From Astrothelium macrocarpum (lineage: Eukaryota; Ascomycota; Dothideomycetes; Trypetheliales; Trypetheliaceae), in NCBI GenBank assembly GCA_021030915.1, contig JAGEMR010000064.1, positions 1-64,000 of the forward strand: 64,000 bases of DNA. Reading direction: 5' to 3'. Shown in pieces: positions 30,119-42,296 of this stretch. The position numbers and the translations under genes are program-made. Each line of letters opens with the position of its first letter. Position 1 is the stretch's first letter. The notes beneath the pieces were generated by a model. That model was not told where the DNA came from, made no database searches, and was given only the letters and a program-made list of their open reading frames with translations.

Positions 30119-31595
30119 GATGTTCTTGTATTGGAGTAGAATGGTTGCTGAAAGGTTGTGGCCGAACCAAGAAGCAGTAGCTTCACACAGATGAGGCCTA
30201 AGTCACAAGCTTCGTTTGAACCTCACATGATCATAGTTTGCCATTCACCTACTGACGTTGACCCCCAGCACATCATCCCAAAGCTGAGGTTGGAATGCTC
30301 AAGACTGTTTTTATCTTTGAATCCTGCAGGTGTAATCTTGTGAAGCAGGGGGAAAATGCCGAGAGCTGGGTGCCATTATTAGAGTATGTGATTCACGGGA
30401 TATTCTTGTCTTGTACACGTTCTCAATCCAAGCCCTCGAGTCAGGAGTCAGACAGGCTGATCAATCTGGACAACCAAAGCCAGCTGCTGGTTACTCTCCT
30501 TACCCTTGGGACCTGAGCTTAGAACTAGTCCATCCACAGGTCGATGAGTGTTGACCAATTTCCTTTGGAATCCAGAGACGAAGCCAATATACCCGTTCAC
30601 CAAACTATCAATCACCCACTAAATCATTGTGAGCCCGAGAGCCCGGACTATAGAGCAAAGCGCTTTGGAGGTTGCTCGTCTTAGGAAACATCACATGTTC
30701 TGGTCCTACCGGCAAGGTGTTGTCAATTTTTAGATTAAAGTAAGTTGGATGCCAGAGGTGTGCCAGTGAGCTGCTGGAAATTACTCCTGACGTCCTTGAC
30801 AGGATCAGACGAATTATCCTCTATTAAAGCCAATCCTAAGTAGAAGGCTGGTCAACAACATATAGCGGCCTGGGGGAGCCCCAGGAGGCTGGATCCTATC
30901 TGAGACATGCGAAGACATGGGCCAAGAAGATGTGAAGAGAAACCCTTCGAGCCGTTGATCAACAAGGCTACGAATCATCAGACATCCACATCCAGGCTCG
31001 GAAAATAAATGCTAATTGGTTGCACAATAATTCAAGGGCTGTTGCACATGTCCCCAACGTTCAGGCAGACTGTTGATACATGCCGCGCTATGTTCAAAAC
31101 ACAGTCGAAGAATCTTGCAGATCACATCGACTATCCAGTGCTAGTCTATCAAAGTCGACCGCAGCCCAGATTGACGAGTGAAGAAGTGGATGATGATACC
31201 AGAGTGGTGGGAGATGGTGAAAGGATGGCGTTCACTGTATTTCGTAGCAAGACTCAACTCCATTAGGGGTTTGTCAGGACCCGAGGGTAAATGACTGTTT
31301 GCACTGAAATCAGAAACGTCCGCTTCGGTACCTATTACACGTCAGAGTTTCGATCTGGTACAAAATAATACTTTTGGTCAACGATAAGTTGTAGGAGTCT
31401 GATACAAACGTCTGGCATTAAACAATCATTTACTTTGCACGCTAACTTGCAGAATTAGGAATTGACATGGAGGTTTGGCTTCGATGTGAACTAATGTGCG
31501 GTCAACTTTCGATTTGCCCATATTTTTTCAAGATCACACTCAAATCGCATTTGTCGCTCGAAGTAACGGCCATTCGGGAACTTAACTTTGTTACA
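30119..31595. other. Intergenic, no supported gene
   Basis: About 1.5 kb between the divergent MYND promoter and the 3' end of the next minus-strand gene. Frames under 90 codons, none convincing. Confidence 0.5.
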
Positions 31596-32569
31596 TTACA
31601 TGTTACGACCTCCGGTGACCATTATTGTCTGTCCATCCACATAGCTGAACAGAGGACTCGCAACCGCCAAGATTGCGTTTGCAGCCTCCGTTGCCGTTCC
31701 TGCTCTCCTCAATGGTATGTCCTGATGAGTGCCTCCACCACGCGCATCTTTCTGAGCTTGGGGTATCCCCAAAGCAACCTTCGTTCCATCAGGCGTTGTG
31801 ACAAAAGCACCTTCCTCCTTTGCACCCGTCAGCCTTGTTAGGATATGTCCGAATGCAATGGTGTTCGCCCGAACTCCAAATTGTGGACCCCATTCTTTGG
31901 CTATTGCTTTGGTAAGACCCGTGACACCAGCTTTGGCGAGTGAGTAATTAGCTTGACCTGCGTTTCCATTGATGCCGGATGTGGAGGAAATATTTATAAT
32001 GTTCCGAGGTTCACCATCTTTGACGCGGAAGTAAGGGGCTGCGGCGCGAACTAATTTGAACGGGACAGTGGCATGAAGATTGATAATTGTGTCCCATTGC
32101 TTGTCAGTCATCTAAGGAGCGTCAACATATTTCCCGCCGATAATCCGGGCTCGAGCTGACCTTGTGAATCACGCCGTCCCATGTAAAGCCTGCATTGTTG
32201 ACAATGATGTGGATCTTGCCATTGCCAAATTCTGCAGCCTTTTTCACCAGCGTGTCAATAAAATTTGTATCGAGCATGTCTCCAGCAACAGAGATTGCGC
32301 TGCCACCACTTGAATTGATGGCAGAAGCGACATCCTCTGCTTTTTCTGTGATCCTCGTTGAGCATCCAAACAAGCCTCACCAAAGCCATTAACTTACTGG
32401 CATCAACATCGGAAACCACCACCTTTGCTCCTTCATTAGCAAACAGCCTTGCTGCCTCTGCACCAATGCCTTGTCCCGATCCTGTGATAATTGCAACTTG
32501 ACCCGCCAGCAGGCCCTTTGGGTAGTTTAGGTGTCCAGCAATCTGGTCCAATCTCTTCGAGTATGACAT
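31596..32569 (-). CDS. Short-chain dehydrogenase/reductase (FabG-like, 290 aa)
   Basis: Three exons: 32398-32569, 32161-32345 and 31596-32111 (introns 52 and 49 nt). The first junction restores VVVSDVDAKKAEDVASAINS. Motifs in order: AIITGSGQGIGAEAARLFA, GDMLD, IHIIVNNAGFTWDGVIHK, ISSTSGINGNAGQANYSLAK with catalytic Ser, Tyr and Lys, and VRANTIAFGHILT. The tail (FSYVDGQTIMVTGGRNM) is the standard classical-SDR end. It is a soluble NAD(P)-dependent alcohol dehydrogenase / ketoreductase of unknown substrate. It is divergently arranged with a Gfo/Idh/MocA oxidoreductase over 336 bp, which suggests a shared promoter and perhaps one catabolic pathway. Confidence 0.88.
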
Positions 32570-32905
32570 TCTTCCCGTATCACGATATTGGGAACGCTCA
32601 AGAACCAAAGTCAAGTTATCTTGTCCTCGTATGTACGAAATTGAAGATGAATGGAGCTCTGCATGATGGTCTGGTGGAGCGGGTAATGGTGGAATGCAAT
32701 ATGCGGAGCTCGACTCGATGATGCCGAGGCTTCCCATAGGTACCTTACTCACACTATGGTCAGGGACAAGGCGTGCTTCATTAACGCTTGGGCCATCAAT
32801 CGCTACCGATCCATCGCCTAGATCATTGTCAGACGACATCGACCTCTGTTTTCTTGTCAAAGGGCTCACTACCCAGTTCAAGGTCACGTAGCAAACACGC
32901 ACACT
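32570..32905. promoter_or_regulatory. Bidirectional promoter between SDR and Gfo/Idh/MocA genes
   Basis: The two start codons face away from each other 336 bp apart, too short for two independent large promoters. I see no clear TATA box. Co-regulation is inferred from the arrangement only. Confidence 0.5.
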
Positions 32906-34537
32906 ATGACCAAAGATCCTAACGCCATACGAATTTTGATTGTGGGAGCAGGATCCAGAGGGCACCAATATGCTGAAGCTATCAAAGATTCCACAAATGC
33001 AATTGTAGCAGCAATAGCAGAGCCTATTGAGTTTAAAAGAAAGGAGTTTTGTAAAAAATGGATATGGTCAGAGCAGGAGCCAACAGCAGGTCAAGAGTTC
33101 CATGACTGGTACCAATTCATTCAATATGAAAATGCGCGCCGAAAACAAGCCGCCGCTGGAGAATCAGTCGTACCAGGTGTAGAGGCAGCCTTCATATGTA
33201 TATTGGATGAGCTTCACGTTCAGGCTATAGAAGCGCTGGCACCTCTCGGGCTTCATATCATGAGTGAAAAACCGCTGGCAACGACTTTGAATGATTGTCT
33301 AAGAATATATTCGTCATTGTGTCCGGATGGCCCCAAATCACAACCAAAGACAATATTCGGCATTGGACATGTGCTGAGATACTCCCCCCACAATATGCTT
33401 CTTAGGGAACTGCTCCTTGAGGACAAAGTAATAGGAGAGATAATCTCCATAGAGCATACTGAACCGGTAGGCTGGTGGCATTTCTCTCATAGCTATGTTC
33501 GGTGAGTGTTTGTATCTTTTTGGTTCAGCTTCAAAGGATGAATGTTCATTTGGTGCATCAGAGGCAATTGGCGCAAAGAATCTACAACCGCGCCTTCTCT
33601 CCTGACCAAGTCCTGTCATGACATTGACTTTCTCCTCTGGCTCCTCTGCTCCCCCTCTCCCCGAAGCAACCTCCCCCCACATCTCCCTTCTACCATCTCC
33701 TCCACTGGCCACCTCACCTATCTTCGCAAAGGACGCAAGCCCGCCGCTGCTGGAACCGCAACAAACTGTCTCTCTTGCTCCATCGAATCCTCCTGCATCT
33801 ACAGCGCCAAGAAAATCTACCTCGAACAACAACTCCAAAAAGGCAACGTCTCCTGGCCCGTCAGCATCGTCAACCCCGAAATCGAAGACTGCTACAACAC
33901 GCACGGCCTCCCCGCCGCCTCCACCAAGCTCCTCCAGACCCTCAGCGAAGACTACGACGCCTCCTCGACACCCGCGTCCGAGGTGCAGCGACGCCCGTGG
34001 TTCGGCCGCTGCGTCTGGGACTCGGACAACGACGTCTGCGACGACCAAGTCGTCACCCTCACCTGGGACGACGACCCGATCCCGCAACCATCGCAGCCCA
34101 CCACCACCGCCGCGACCGACGCCCGCGCCGCCAAAACCGCCACCTTCCACATGATCGCGTACACGGAAGCGCAGTGCGCGCGCCGCGGCCGCATCTCCGG
34201 CACGCACGGCGAGCTCGCGTACGACAGCGCAAGCATCTCGGTGTACGACTTTGCGACGGGTAGCACGCGGGTGCACCATCCGCAGCAGGCGGGCGGCGGG
34301 CACGGCGGCGGGGACGCCGGGCTGGTGAAGGCGTTTGTGGGCGCGATCGACGCGGTGAGGAGTCGGGGGATGGAGGTGCGCGAGGCGCAGAGGCGGTTTG
34401 TCGGGTGTGATTTGGAGGAGGTGGTGAGGAGCCATGCGGTGGTGTTTGCGGCGGAGGAGGCGAGGCGGGAGGGGCGCGTGGTGAGGTGGGGGGAGTGGTG
34501 GGGGAGGGAGGTGGAGGGGAGGATGGGAAAGGTTTGA
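32906..34537 (+). CDS. Gfo/Idh/MocA-family NAD(P)-dependent oxidoreductase
   Basis: Two exons, 32906-33501 and 33562-34537 (60-nt intron), give 523 residues. The N-terminal Rossmann fold starts IRILIVGAGSRGHQYAEAI, followed by AAFICILDELHVQAIEALA and the family hallmark HIMSEKPLATT (EKP lysine). IFGIGHVLRYSP and IGEIISIEHTEPVGWWHFSH belong to the C-terminal substrate domain, continued in exon 2 by TKSCHDIDFLLWLL, where the catalytic aspartate/histidine region is expected. The family oxidises or reduces sugars and inositols. Length exceeds the usual 350-400 residues, because exon 2 contains an added SPSPR-like stretch and an acidic WDDDPIPQPSQPTTTAA insert. Exon 2 is much more GC-rich than exon 1. 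The fold is secure, the substrate unknown. Confidence 0.85.
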
Positions 34538-35748
34538 GGGTGTGTTGGGGTGAGGTTCTGGGGAATTGATTATCGGGGATTGTTTCTTTTGGCTTTGGTA
34601 GTATTGATATTTTATTTGGACGTGATCGACATGGTCCCAAGCGAGCTATGACTTATGGAATACCAGAATGAATTTACGACTGGATGCAGTATCAATGATT
34701 GAAACTATGAAGTTGGTTTATCAGGATATTTTTTAGCCTTTACATTAGAATATTTTTCGGCCTTTATCAATCGAGAGATTTGATGACAATAACTTCAACA
34801 AGATCGTAACTTGTCGTTATTGGATAAGCGTGGTCGTTTGTTTGAGCGACAGAAACGCCAGCGAAGCGGAAAAAGAGGCCCCCCAGTGGATAATGCAAAA
34901 ACCAACACGATCAAGACTCTGAACTACTGAACGACTATAGTAGAGACCGAGATGATTTGTTCAATGTATTATATTGGGTCCTTATTGCTTCAATTCATAC
35001 ACGTGTCTGGACCGCATAACGCATCAATGGTCGTGTTAATAGTCAAGTAGTCACGTAATCACAGTAGCAAATTTTCCAATACAGATCGGCTTGTAACTTA
35101 GAGGTCATGAACTGCATGTGCTACTCATTGCAGACGTGTGTATTGCTAGAGCTAAGTCAAGGGCCGATCCAGCAGAACCCGCGCCAGTCTAGCACTGAAA
35201 CGCTGCAACTGCAATCATTGCCATCCCTCCGCGCACTCTACTTGAGCTCGATTATCTCCTTCCACCATCCCCAAAGTAAAATCATTCTCAGCCACAGTCC
35301 TCATCTCTACATCTCACACCCGCCGTGCATTCTGTGCCGCTCAATCTTTCTAACTCTCAGAAAAGTAATAAGCAAAGGACTCAAGGTCCACTGCAAGATA
35401 AATGGTCATCGTAAGAGAAGGAGCATGAAGAGAAACTGCAAATCCCCCGCGCAACAGCACAACTGGATTTGAAAATGATGAATGTCCAGTGTCTGCAGCT
35501 ATCTAGCAATTGAATGTGAATGGTGTAGAATGGTGTATCAAGTTGACAATTTTGGAAAGTCTCGAAAGCCGGTATCAAAAGCCTCCAGGCGTGAGGCTGC
35601 AGGTAGGTAAAACTCCAGTGCCATGCATCAAATCGACAGTGTAAGAGGTGGAGGGTAAAGGTAGTGTACATGATTTTTAAGTAACGGTAAGATGTGGTTG
35701 AGCGACACCGTTGGAAATCGCTGGTGCTGATGAAGCAAGGTCTCTTAA
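34538..35748. other. Intergenic, no supported gene
   Basis: About 1.2 kb between convergent genes. Short frames only. Confidence 0.55.
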
Positions 35749-36759
35749 TCAGTTCTTGCGGAAGTCTTTATTTGATTAGCACGTAGTTTCTGATTAGTAG
35801 AGATGATGTTTGCCTACCGGACAGCACAGGGTAGATCATCTCGAAGGCTTGATAGATCTCTTCACGGACCTTCGCACCAGTCAAGACGATCTTGCCGCTC
35901 ACGAAGATCAAGAGCACAACACGAGGTTTCATCATGCGATAAATGAGACCAGGGAAAAGCTCAGGCTCGTAAGAGCTAAAGTTGTGATGGCGAGAAGCCA
36001 GACCCTCCAAGCGGATGGGAAATTTGATATCGCATGAGCCGACAATGTTTTGGATTTTAAAATCCGTAAACTTTGCGTTGAAACCCAGTTTCTGAATGAT
36101 GCGCGCGTACTTGCGACTAGCAAGCCTAGACGCATCTTCTGACTTGGCACCGGTGACGACCATCTTGCCCGAGGCAAAGATAAGAGCGGTGGTCTTTGGG
36201 TCACGGATACGCATGACGACGGCAGCGAAACGCTAGATGAACAACCAAGTTTAGCACATATGCTCCAGTGAGAATGATGATATCAGCTAGGCTGATGAAG
36301 CATGAGATGTATGTACCTTTGGATTGTACTCTGCGTTACGAGCATGCAGAGCGATAGTCTTGAGATCCAAGCGGCAGTCTAGGTTGACAGTTGCGACGAT
36401 GTTTCTTTGAACATTCCGAGTTAACACCGCTTCCTCCGAAAAAAAGGAAGTGGCAAGCGGGTGAATACTCACTGCAAGGTCGGCACAATGCCGCTGACGC
36501 CCTGAACCTGACCAGCTGCACCTGGAGTGGCAGCGGGGGTTGCGGGTGTCACCCCATTGCCTGCGTTCTGCGCAGGGTTTGCCCCATTGGCCTGACTGCC
36601 ATTCAGATAGCCATTCGACTGCTGACTCCGAACATCTTTATCCGAGGACGGCGGTGTAATGTCACCGGCTCCGTTGCTAGGAAAAGAGAAGGAGGTCGCG
36701 GCTGTGAAGGCCTTCGCTTGCGTCGCGTTGGACGGATGCGTATTCAGCGTAGGATCCAT
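35749..36759 (-). CDS. SPT15: TATA-binding protein (TBP)
   Basis: Four exons: 36473-36759, 36317-36404, 35818-36232 and 35749-35765 (introns 68, 84 and 52 nt). The last exon encodes only the final residues DFRKN. Total 268 residues. A variable Asn/Gly/Pro-rich N-terminus of about 90 residues precedes the saddle-shaped core, whose two repeats are clear: NIVATVNLDCRLDLKTIAL and RKYARIIQKLGFNAKFTDF, then KIQNIVGSCDIKFPIRLEG and REEIYQAFEMIYPVLSDF. The DNA-intercalating positions lie in conserved text (LIFASGKMVVTGAKSE; LLIFVSGKIVLTGAK). TBP nucleates transcription by all three nuclear RNA polymerases. The gene is single and essential in known fungi, which marks this part of the window as core genome. 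Confidence 0.96.
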
Positions 36760-38151
36760 ACTCTTGAAGTAGAGGTGTCACGCAAGTATCAAAGTGATTT
36801 GATACTTGATCAAGATTGGAGCGAAGGCGTGCGATTGCGAGCAGGCGCCCTCGAACAAATGAGCAATGATAGTGTGTGTGTTTCTATTCTATTCTCTTCC
36901 TAACTGATGAGCGGACACAATGTGCCGTAACTCTTGACTATCTGACTGAGCAAGCGTTCAAGCGGAGAGAGAGGTGGGGATGAACAAGCGAATGCCTCCC
37001 CGGAGGCGCTACAGCAGTAGTGAGCGATCAGAGAGCTGCGCGTACGGTGCCGCAGTGACAGGAATGAGGTCCCGTTGTGATGAGCAGTGGACGGTCGCAG
37101 GAGGGCCGTGCGCCAAAGGTAACGATCACTGAACCGGATCCGGAGACGGGCGAAAATCTACGCAAAAGGGAATGACACGATCGCGGCGATCCAGGAGCAG
37201 AGGTATTGAACGTGGTCCAGAGGATGGAGGATGGAGGTTGAGGCTGGAGGTTGGAGAATGGAGAATGTGGGGTGGCGTGGTGGTTGGTGAGGCTGAGCTT
37301 TTCGCCGACTCCGAACTTTTGGAAAAAGGGAAGCAGCGGGGGAACAACGATTTTATACCTACGGAGGCAGGTGCGCGTCGGCGCAAAATGCTTAGTTGGC
37401 CCGTCGCTCCCCTGAGCGACTCCTTGCCGCCCTAGGCCACCATTCAGCCCTGATTCAGCCAATCACCGCCACCAATCTTGCAGGACGCGACGTCTGGCCA
37501 GCCCCGGTCCCGGCAAGGCTGCGCACCCGTGACTCCTAGTAAGCTCCTTGTTTGCAACACCAACCACCCCCTTCACATGTGCATCAGGCAGCAGTGTGGG
37601 TGTTAGGTAAGGCTGAACCCGCACAAAATTTTCCCACCGCAGCCCAAAAGAGTGTACGTTGATTTACCGACTTCTCACAACAATATAATAATGTATCAAT
37701 TTGCACGCCACAGGCTATCGGTAATTCAATCAAGTTTGACCGCCACTTGCTGCACAAGGATGACTCAAATCCGATAGGGCTTGCCTTGTCTTCAAAACCT
37801 AATTTGGCATTCTGTCCAGCACTCAGCTGTCCATGAATGATATCATGATGGTACTGTACTCAAGGTACCTGTCAAAAACTACTAAAAGAATTCCTTGCGC
37901 AATGCGATTATGCGATCTACTCAACTTCATGCGGCGTGTGCTAAGTAGCAATTGTGAATTCCAAAGGAAAAGCATCAACTCGAAAGCAACCCACTTCCGG
38001 ACATTGTGAATAATTGCAATGACTATGCTGTCGATATATACAACGAAATTGTGCTTTGTTGTCGTCGGAATATGTTCCCGATAGATGCTCTACGAATATG
38101 TACAATGAAGTTGGCCATTTCTACCTAGTCGGTCTATCTTAAGCAGTCAAA
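36760..38151. other. Intergenic, TBP promoter and 3' side of ETF-QO
   Basis: It carries a purine-rich GGAGG/TGGAG tract at about 37210-37290 and a CCAAT pentamer near 37458. No gene recognised. Confidence 0.5.
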
Positions 38152-40100
38152 TCACGTCATGGTATATTTTGGTCCTTCACCACCTTGAGGAGTTGCCCAA
38201 TTAATGTCCTGGCTGGGATCTTTAATATCGCACGTCTTACAATGGACACAACTACACTACGGTTAGGGAGTCACTTTTGTGCGAAAATCAGATACACTTA
38301 CTTTTGTGAATTGATCTGGAAACGAACGCCCAGATCCTTGCTGTCGTCTTCAATGTATTCATACACTCCAGCAGGACAGAAACGATTTTCCACGCCTTTG
38401 TATTTTGGATAATCCATTTTGGCATGTTTGTCCCAATCCTTGACCTGCAAATGGACTGGTTGATCTTCCTCGTGATTCGTTCCTGTACGACTGACGCTCG
38501 TCAAGATATCAAAACTGATCTTTCCGTCAGGCTTGGGATATTCGATCTTTTTCCACCGGTCCGCAGACTCTGTTGAAGCGTAGTCAGGTGGCCCGTGTTT
38601 GAACGTCCAAGGCTCCATGCCTCGCAAAATATATGCTTCCAAACCAGAATACAATATGCCGCCGTAGATTCCTAGTGGAGTGTGAAAGGAAGGCCTCATG
38701 TTCCGAACTTGCTTTAACTCGGACCAAATACTCGAGGACCGTAATTTGTCTTCATAGTCATACAAGAAAACCGAGGTACTATCTGGGTTTTCTGTCAAAG
38801 CCGTATAGGCAGCTTCAGCAGCAAGCATGCCGCTCCGCATGGCTGTATGGGTGCCCTTGATCTTTGGTACGTTCAAGAACCCTGCAGTATCTCCAATAAG
38901 AGCACCACCAGGGAATGCGCATTTTGGTATTGACTGGAAGCCGCCTTCGTTGAGGGTTCTTGCAGCATAGGTGATGCATTTGCCACCTTTGAGCACCGAT
39001 GCATAAAGAGGATGGTGCTTCATCTTTTGAAACTCGCCATACGGAGCAATCCACGGGTTCTTGTAGTCAAGGCCAACAACAAGACCTATGGACACCATGT
39101 TTTCTCCAAAATGATACATCCATCCTCCACCATATGTATTCTTGTCCAGAGGGTAACCCATAGAATGCGTTACTTCGCCTTTTCGAAATTTGGCTGGGTC
39201 AACTTCCCATACCTCTTTGATGCCTAGCCCGTACGTTTGGTGTTGACTGTCTCTCCGCAGGTCGAATTTCTTGGCAACTTTCTTCGTAAGACTGCCATGA
39301 CATCCTTCTGCCAAAAGTGTTGCCCTTGCGTGAAATTCCATGCCACGTTCGAAAGATGCTTTTGGTTTACCGTCTCTTGCAATGCCCAGATCATTGGTAG
39401 CAACCCCCTTGACGGATCCGTCCGAGTTATACAAGACTTCGGAGGCTGCGAAGCCAGCATACACCTCAACCCCAATTTCTTCTGCCCGCTCACCAAGCCA
39501 TTTTGTTAACTGATTAAGACTGATAATGTAGTTTCCATGATTGTTCATCTGGGGAGGAGCTGGTAGCCACACGGATCCAGACTTGGTGAGGAAGCGCATG
39601 CGGTCTGATGTAGCTGGAGTAGCATTTTCGAAGCGATTGGGATTATCTTCTGAATTCCAATCGGGTAGGAGTTCCCCAAGGGCAGATGGCTCGATGACAT
39701 TGCCAGAGACAATGTGATCTCCTAATTCACCAGCTTTCTCTAGTAACAGCACTCGAAAACCCTCGTTTCCAGCTTCATTAGCCAGTTGCTTTAGTCGTAT
39801 AGCAGCACTCAGGCCTGCCGGACCACCACCGACAATGCAAACATCTACCTGGTCGCTCTCGCGATCTTCTTGACGGGGGTCGAATTCATCTTGAACCTCC
39901 GCTAATCGTCTCCGAGAAGCCAGAGAAAATTTTCTTGTCTGCCGTGGATTGAATGGGACACTAGAATGTTGCAATCGTAGGTTTCGGTAATTCGGGACAT
40001 GGGGATTAAATGTTGCTCGTATTATAGGTCTCGTAGGTTGGCATTGCAACCTTGCCCTGCTACTTCGAGACAAGATTGAAATTGCCTCCCGCGAAACCAT
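38152..40100 (-). CDS. CIR2: Electron-transfer flavoprotein:ubiquinone oxidoreductase, mitochondrial
   Basis: Two exons, 38302-40100 and 38152-38251, joined across a 50-nt intron, give 632 residues. An Arg/Ser-rich N-terminus without acidic residues up to about 60 fits a mitochondrial presequence. The FAD-binding site is VCIVGGGPAGLSAA (residues 88-101), followed by LLLEKAGELGDHIVSGNVIE and the ubiquinone-side TYGLGIKEVWEV and GGALIGDTAGFLNVPKIKG. The 4Fe-4S ligands are the cysteine in NRFCPAGVYEY plus the three in NCVHCKTCDIKDP. The last three are supplied only by the small final exon, and the unspliced frame would end early at NSQK. The enzyme passes electrons from ETF (fatty-acid and amino-acid dehydrogenases) to ubiquinone at the inner membrane. 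The gene is divergent from the SR-protein gene. Confidence 0.96.
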
Positions 40101-40518
40101 ATTTCAACAACACGAAAAAAAAAAGGTATAGAGTCCCCATCGAAGGTTCAATGTCAGCCAAGGTGATGCTGTCATGGCCCAATCAGCCGAGGATAAGCCC
40201 AGATCTCCGGGCGCGAGCAAGCGGACGCACCGAGTCCCAAAGCGGCAAGATCCGTGCGTGATGCGCTAGCGTCGCCCAAGCTCCTCCACTGTTCAAGGTT
40301 TGCCTCACTTTCTGCTCCTCGTTTTCTTCCTCCACCTCGCTTCACCTCGCCACGCTCGCACTCCACATCTTGCGTTCGTGCTCTGCCACCTGCCACTCCA
40401 CTATTTCTTCTCCTCCCTATATTATTGCTTAAGCAAAGAACCCCGCTGTCCAAGGGACGTAGGAAAACTGGATCCCATTTCAGAACCACCAGTGGGTGAA
40501 CGGGCTGGTCAAGCCACC
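40101..40518. promoter_or_regulatory. Divergent promoter between ETF-QO and SR-protein genes
   Basis: A 418-bp intergenic space between two start codons. It includes a strongly pyrimidine-rich (CT) tract at about 40300-40430 on the plus strand, typical of strong fungal promoters just upstream of transcription starts. The SR gene ATG lies in GCCACCATGG, an ideal initiation context. Confidence 0.55.
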
Positions 40519-42296
40519 ATGGCTGACGTTTCTTCCACCCGGCTTTACTTGGGCAATCTTCCCCGCAATGGTATGCTTGTTCCCAACTGGCTCGGAGTTG
40601 CACGATACTGGAGGCATACCTACCAGTTGAACTGAAATGTCATGGATTGAATCCCCTCACTGGAGGACCTGGCTGATGAATTTTGCCTGCTTCCGTTGTC
40701 GCTAACTTGCCCCGGTGTAGCAACCAAGGCGGACGTCGAGAGCCACTTCAACACCCATGGTACCGGCGAGATTACTGAAATCAAGCTCATGAATGGCTTT
40801 GGCTTCATCGAGTACAAGGACGCGTTGGACGCGCGTGATGTCGTCCCAGGTAAATCTTCACCCACAAATGCACAATCTAATTTGATGACAAAAGCTAACG
40901 TTTTATTTCACAGCTTTCCGTACGTTGCTTCCCTCAAACTTACTCTCATCAATTTGCTTGACTCACATTATGCAACAGATGGCACTGATTTCATGGGCGA
41001 GCGCTTGGTTGTTCAGTTCGCGCGTGGCTCCAACCGCCGTCCTGATGGTTACCACGACGTGCAGCGCGCGGCACCTCGCCCCAGGAGGACTCAGTTTCGC
41101 ATGACCATCACCGGTCTCCCGGTGGACACCAGTTGGCAGGTTAGCTTCCCTTTATCCATCCTTCACCTTGGAAATTCTTTCCTACTCTGAACTTGGAATC
41201 ATTGGCTTGATGGCGCATCTACTCCGCACATCGCCCTTCCTTCCCTCGTTTTCACTCCATTGGCCATCCTAAAAAGCATCCATTGGATTGTCTTTGGCCA
41301 AACACAATAATAATCCCATTGGCAAAGAGGCCTTCGCTCAGTAGAGCAATTTCTATTCACTTGATCTTTCCATCATCAGTCTGCCTGCTCTCAAGCTTGG
41401 CAAACATAATCTTTTGCATCCGCCCCATGGTTCCTTGACTTGTACTGGTTCCTTTTCCCTGTCGAACTCCATCTGCCCTTTGTACTCCCCAAGGTTAATG
41501 CTTTTGGTCTCATGTTCCAAGGAACCATTTTCGTAGCAAGGCCCGGACTTACTTGGACATTTAGGATCTCAAGGACTTTGCCCGTGCGGCTGGAATGGAT
41601 GTGGTCTACTCTGAGGTTAGTCGTGAACGTGAGGGCGCCAATGCCGGCAAAGGGTACGTGTGGTCAAGGATTCGCTGAAAATTTCTCTGCTGATATGAAG
41701 CTAGATTTGTTGAATATGAGACTGCGAGTGATCTTCAGACTGCTGTCGACAAATTGGATGGTTCGGACTTCAAGGGAGCCTCAGTCCGCTGCATTGTCGA
41801 CGTAAGTACTGTTGAATTGAAAATCTACCGACAAATCTAACCCTTTTCAAAGACTCAGGCTGAGGTCCCCCGTCCTCCACCACGTGATCGCTTCCGCTCT
41901 CGTTCTCCTCCCCGCCGTGGTGGCGGCTACGGTGCGGCACCATATGATGACTACTATGAACGTCGTGGCCCCCGCGGTGGTTGGAGCCCTCGTCGCGACG
42001 ATTACCGTCGCCGCACTCCGCCCATGCGTGACTACTACGATCCACGTGACCGCTATGGACGTTCTCCACCACGCGCTCGCGGCCCACCCGACGATTATGC
42101 CCCACCTCGCCGTCCTTACCCCGACGATCCCTACGACAGGCGCGCTCCCCCCCGTGGCTATGAGGCTGACCCTTATATGAATGGACATCGCGGCGGTGGT
42201 GGTGGTGGTTATCCTGCGTATGAACGTCCCCGTTCCCCACCTAGGCCAAGGAGCCCTCGTGGTGGATATCCTGAGGATCGCCGTCCTTACTGGTGA
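40519..42296 (+). CDS. srp2: SR-family splicing factor with two RRMs (Srp2-like)
   Basis: Seven exons: 40519-40570, 40721-40849, 40914-40919, 40979-41139, 41565-41653, 41705-41801 and 41853-42296, giving 325 residues. Exon 3 is a 6-nt micro-exon, needed to restore DVVPAFHGTDFMGERLVVQF. RRM1 has RNP2 LYLGNL and RNP1 NGFGFIEY. RRM2 starts FRMTITGLPVDTSWQDLKDF and has GKGFVEYE. The C-terminus is rich in RS, RGG-like and PPR repeats (RSRSPPRRGGGYG; RPRSPPRPRSPRGG), where kinases regulate nuclear import and splicing activity. Intron 4 is 425 nt, about eight times the local norm, suggesting regulated splicing. The last acceptor has two in-frame AG options 6 nt apart, so two isoforms differing by two residues (TQ) are possible. 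Confidence 0.92.

Noticed and set aside
33338..34435. 365-codon minus-strand frame
   Set aside because: It lies antisense to the GC-rich exon 2 of the Gfo/Idh/MocA gene; low-complexity GGGG/RRR composition marks it as a shadow.
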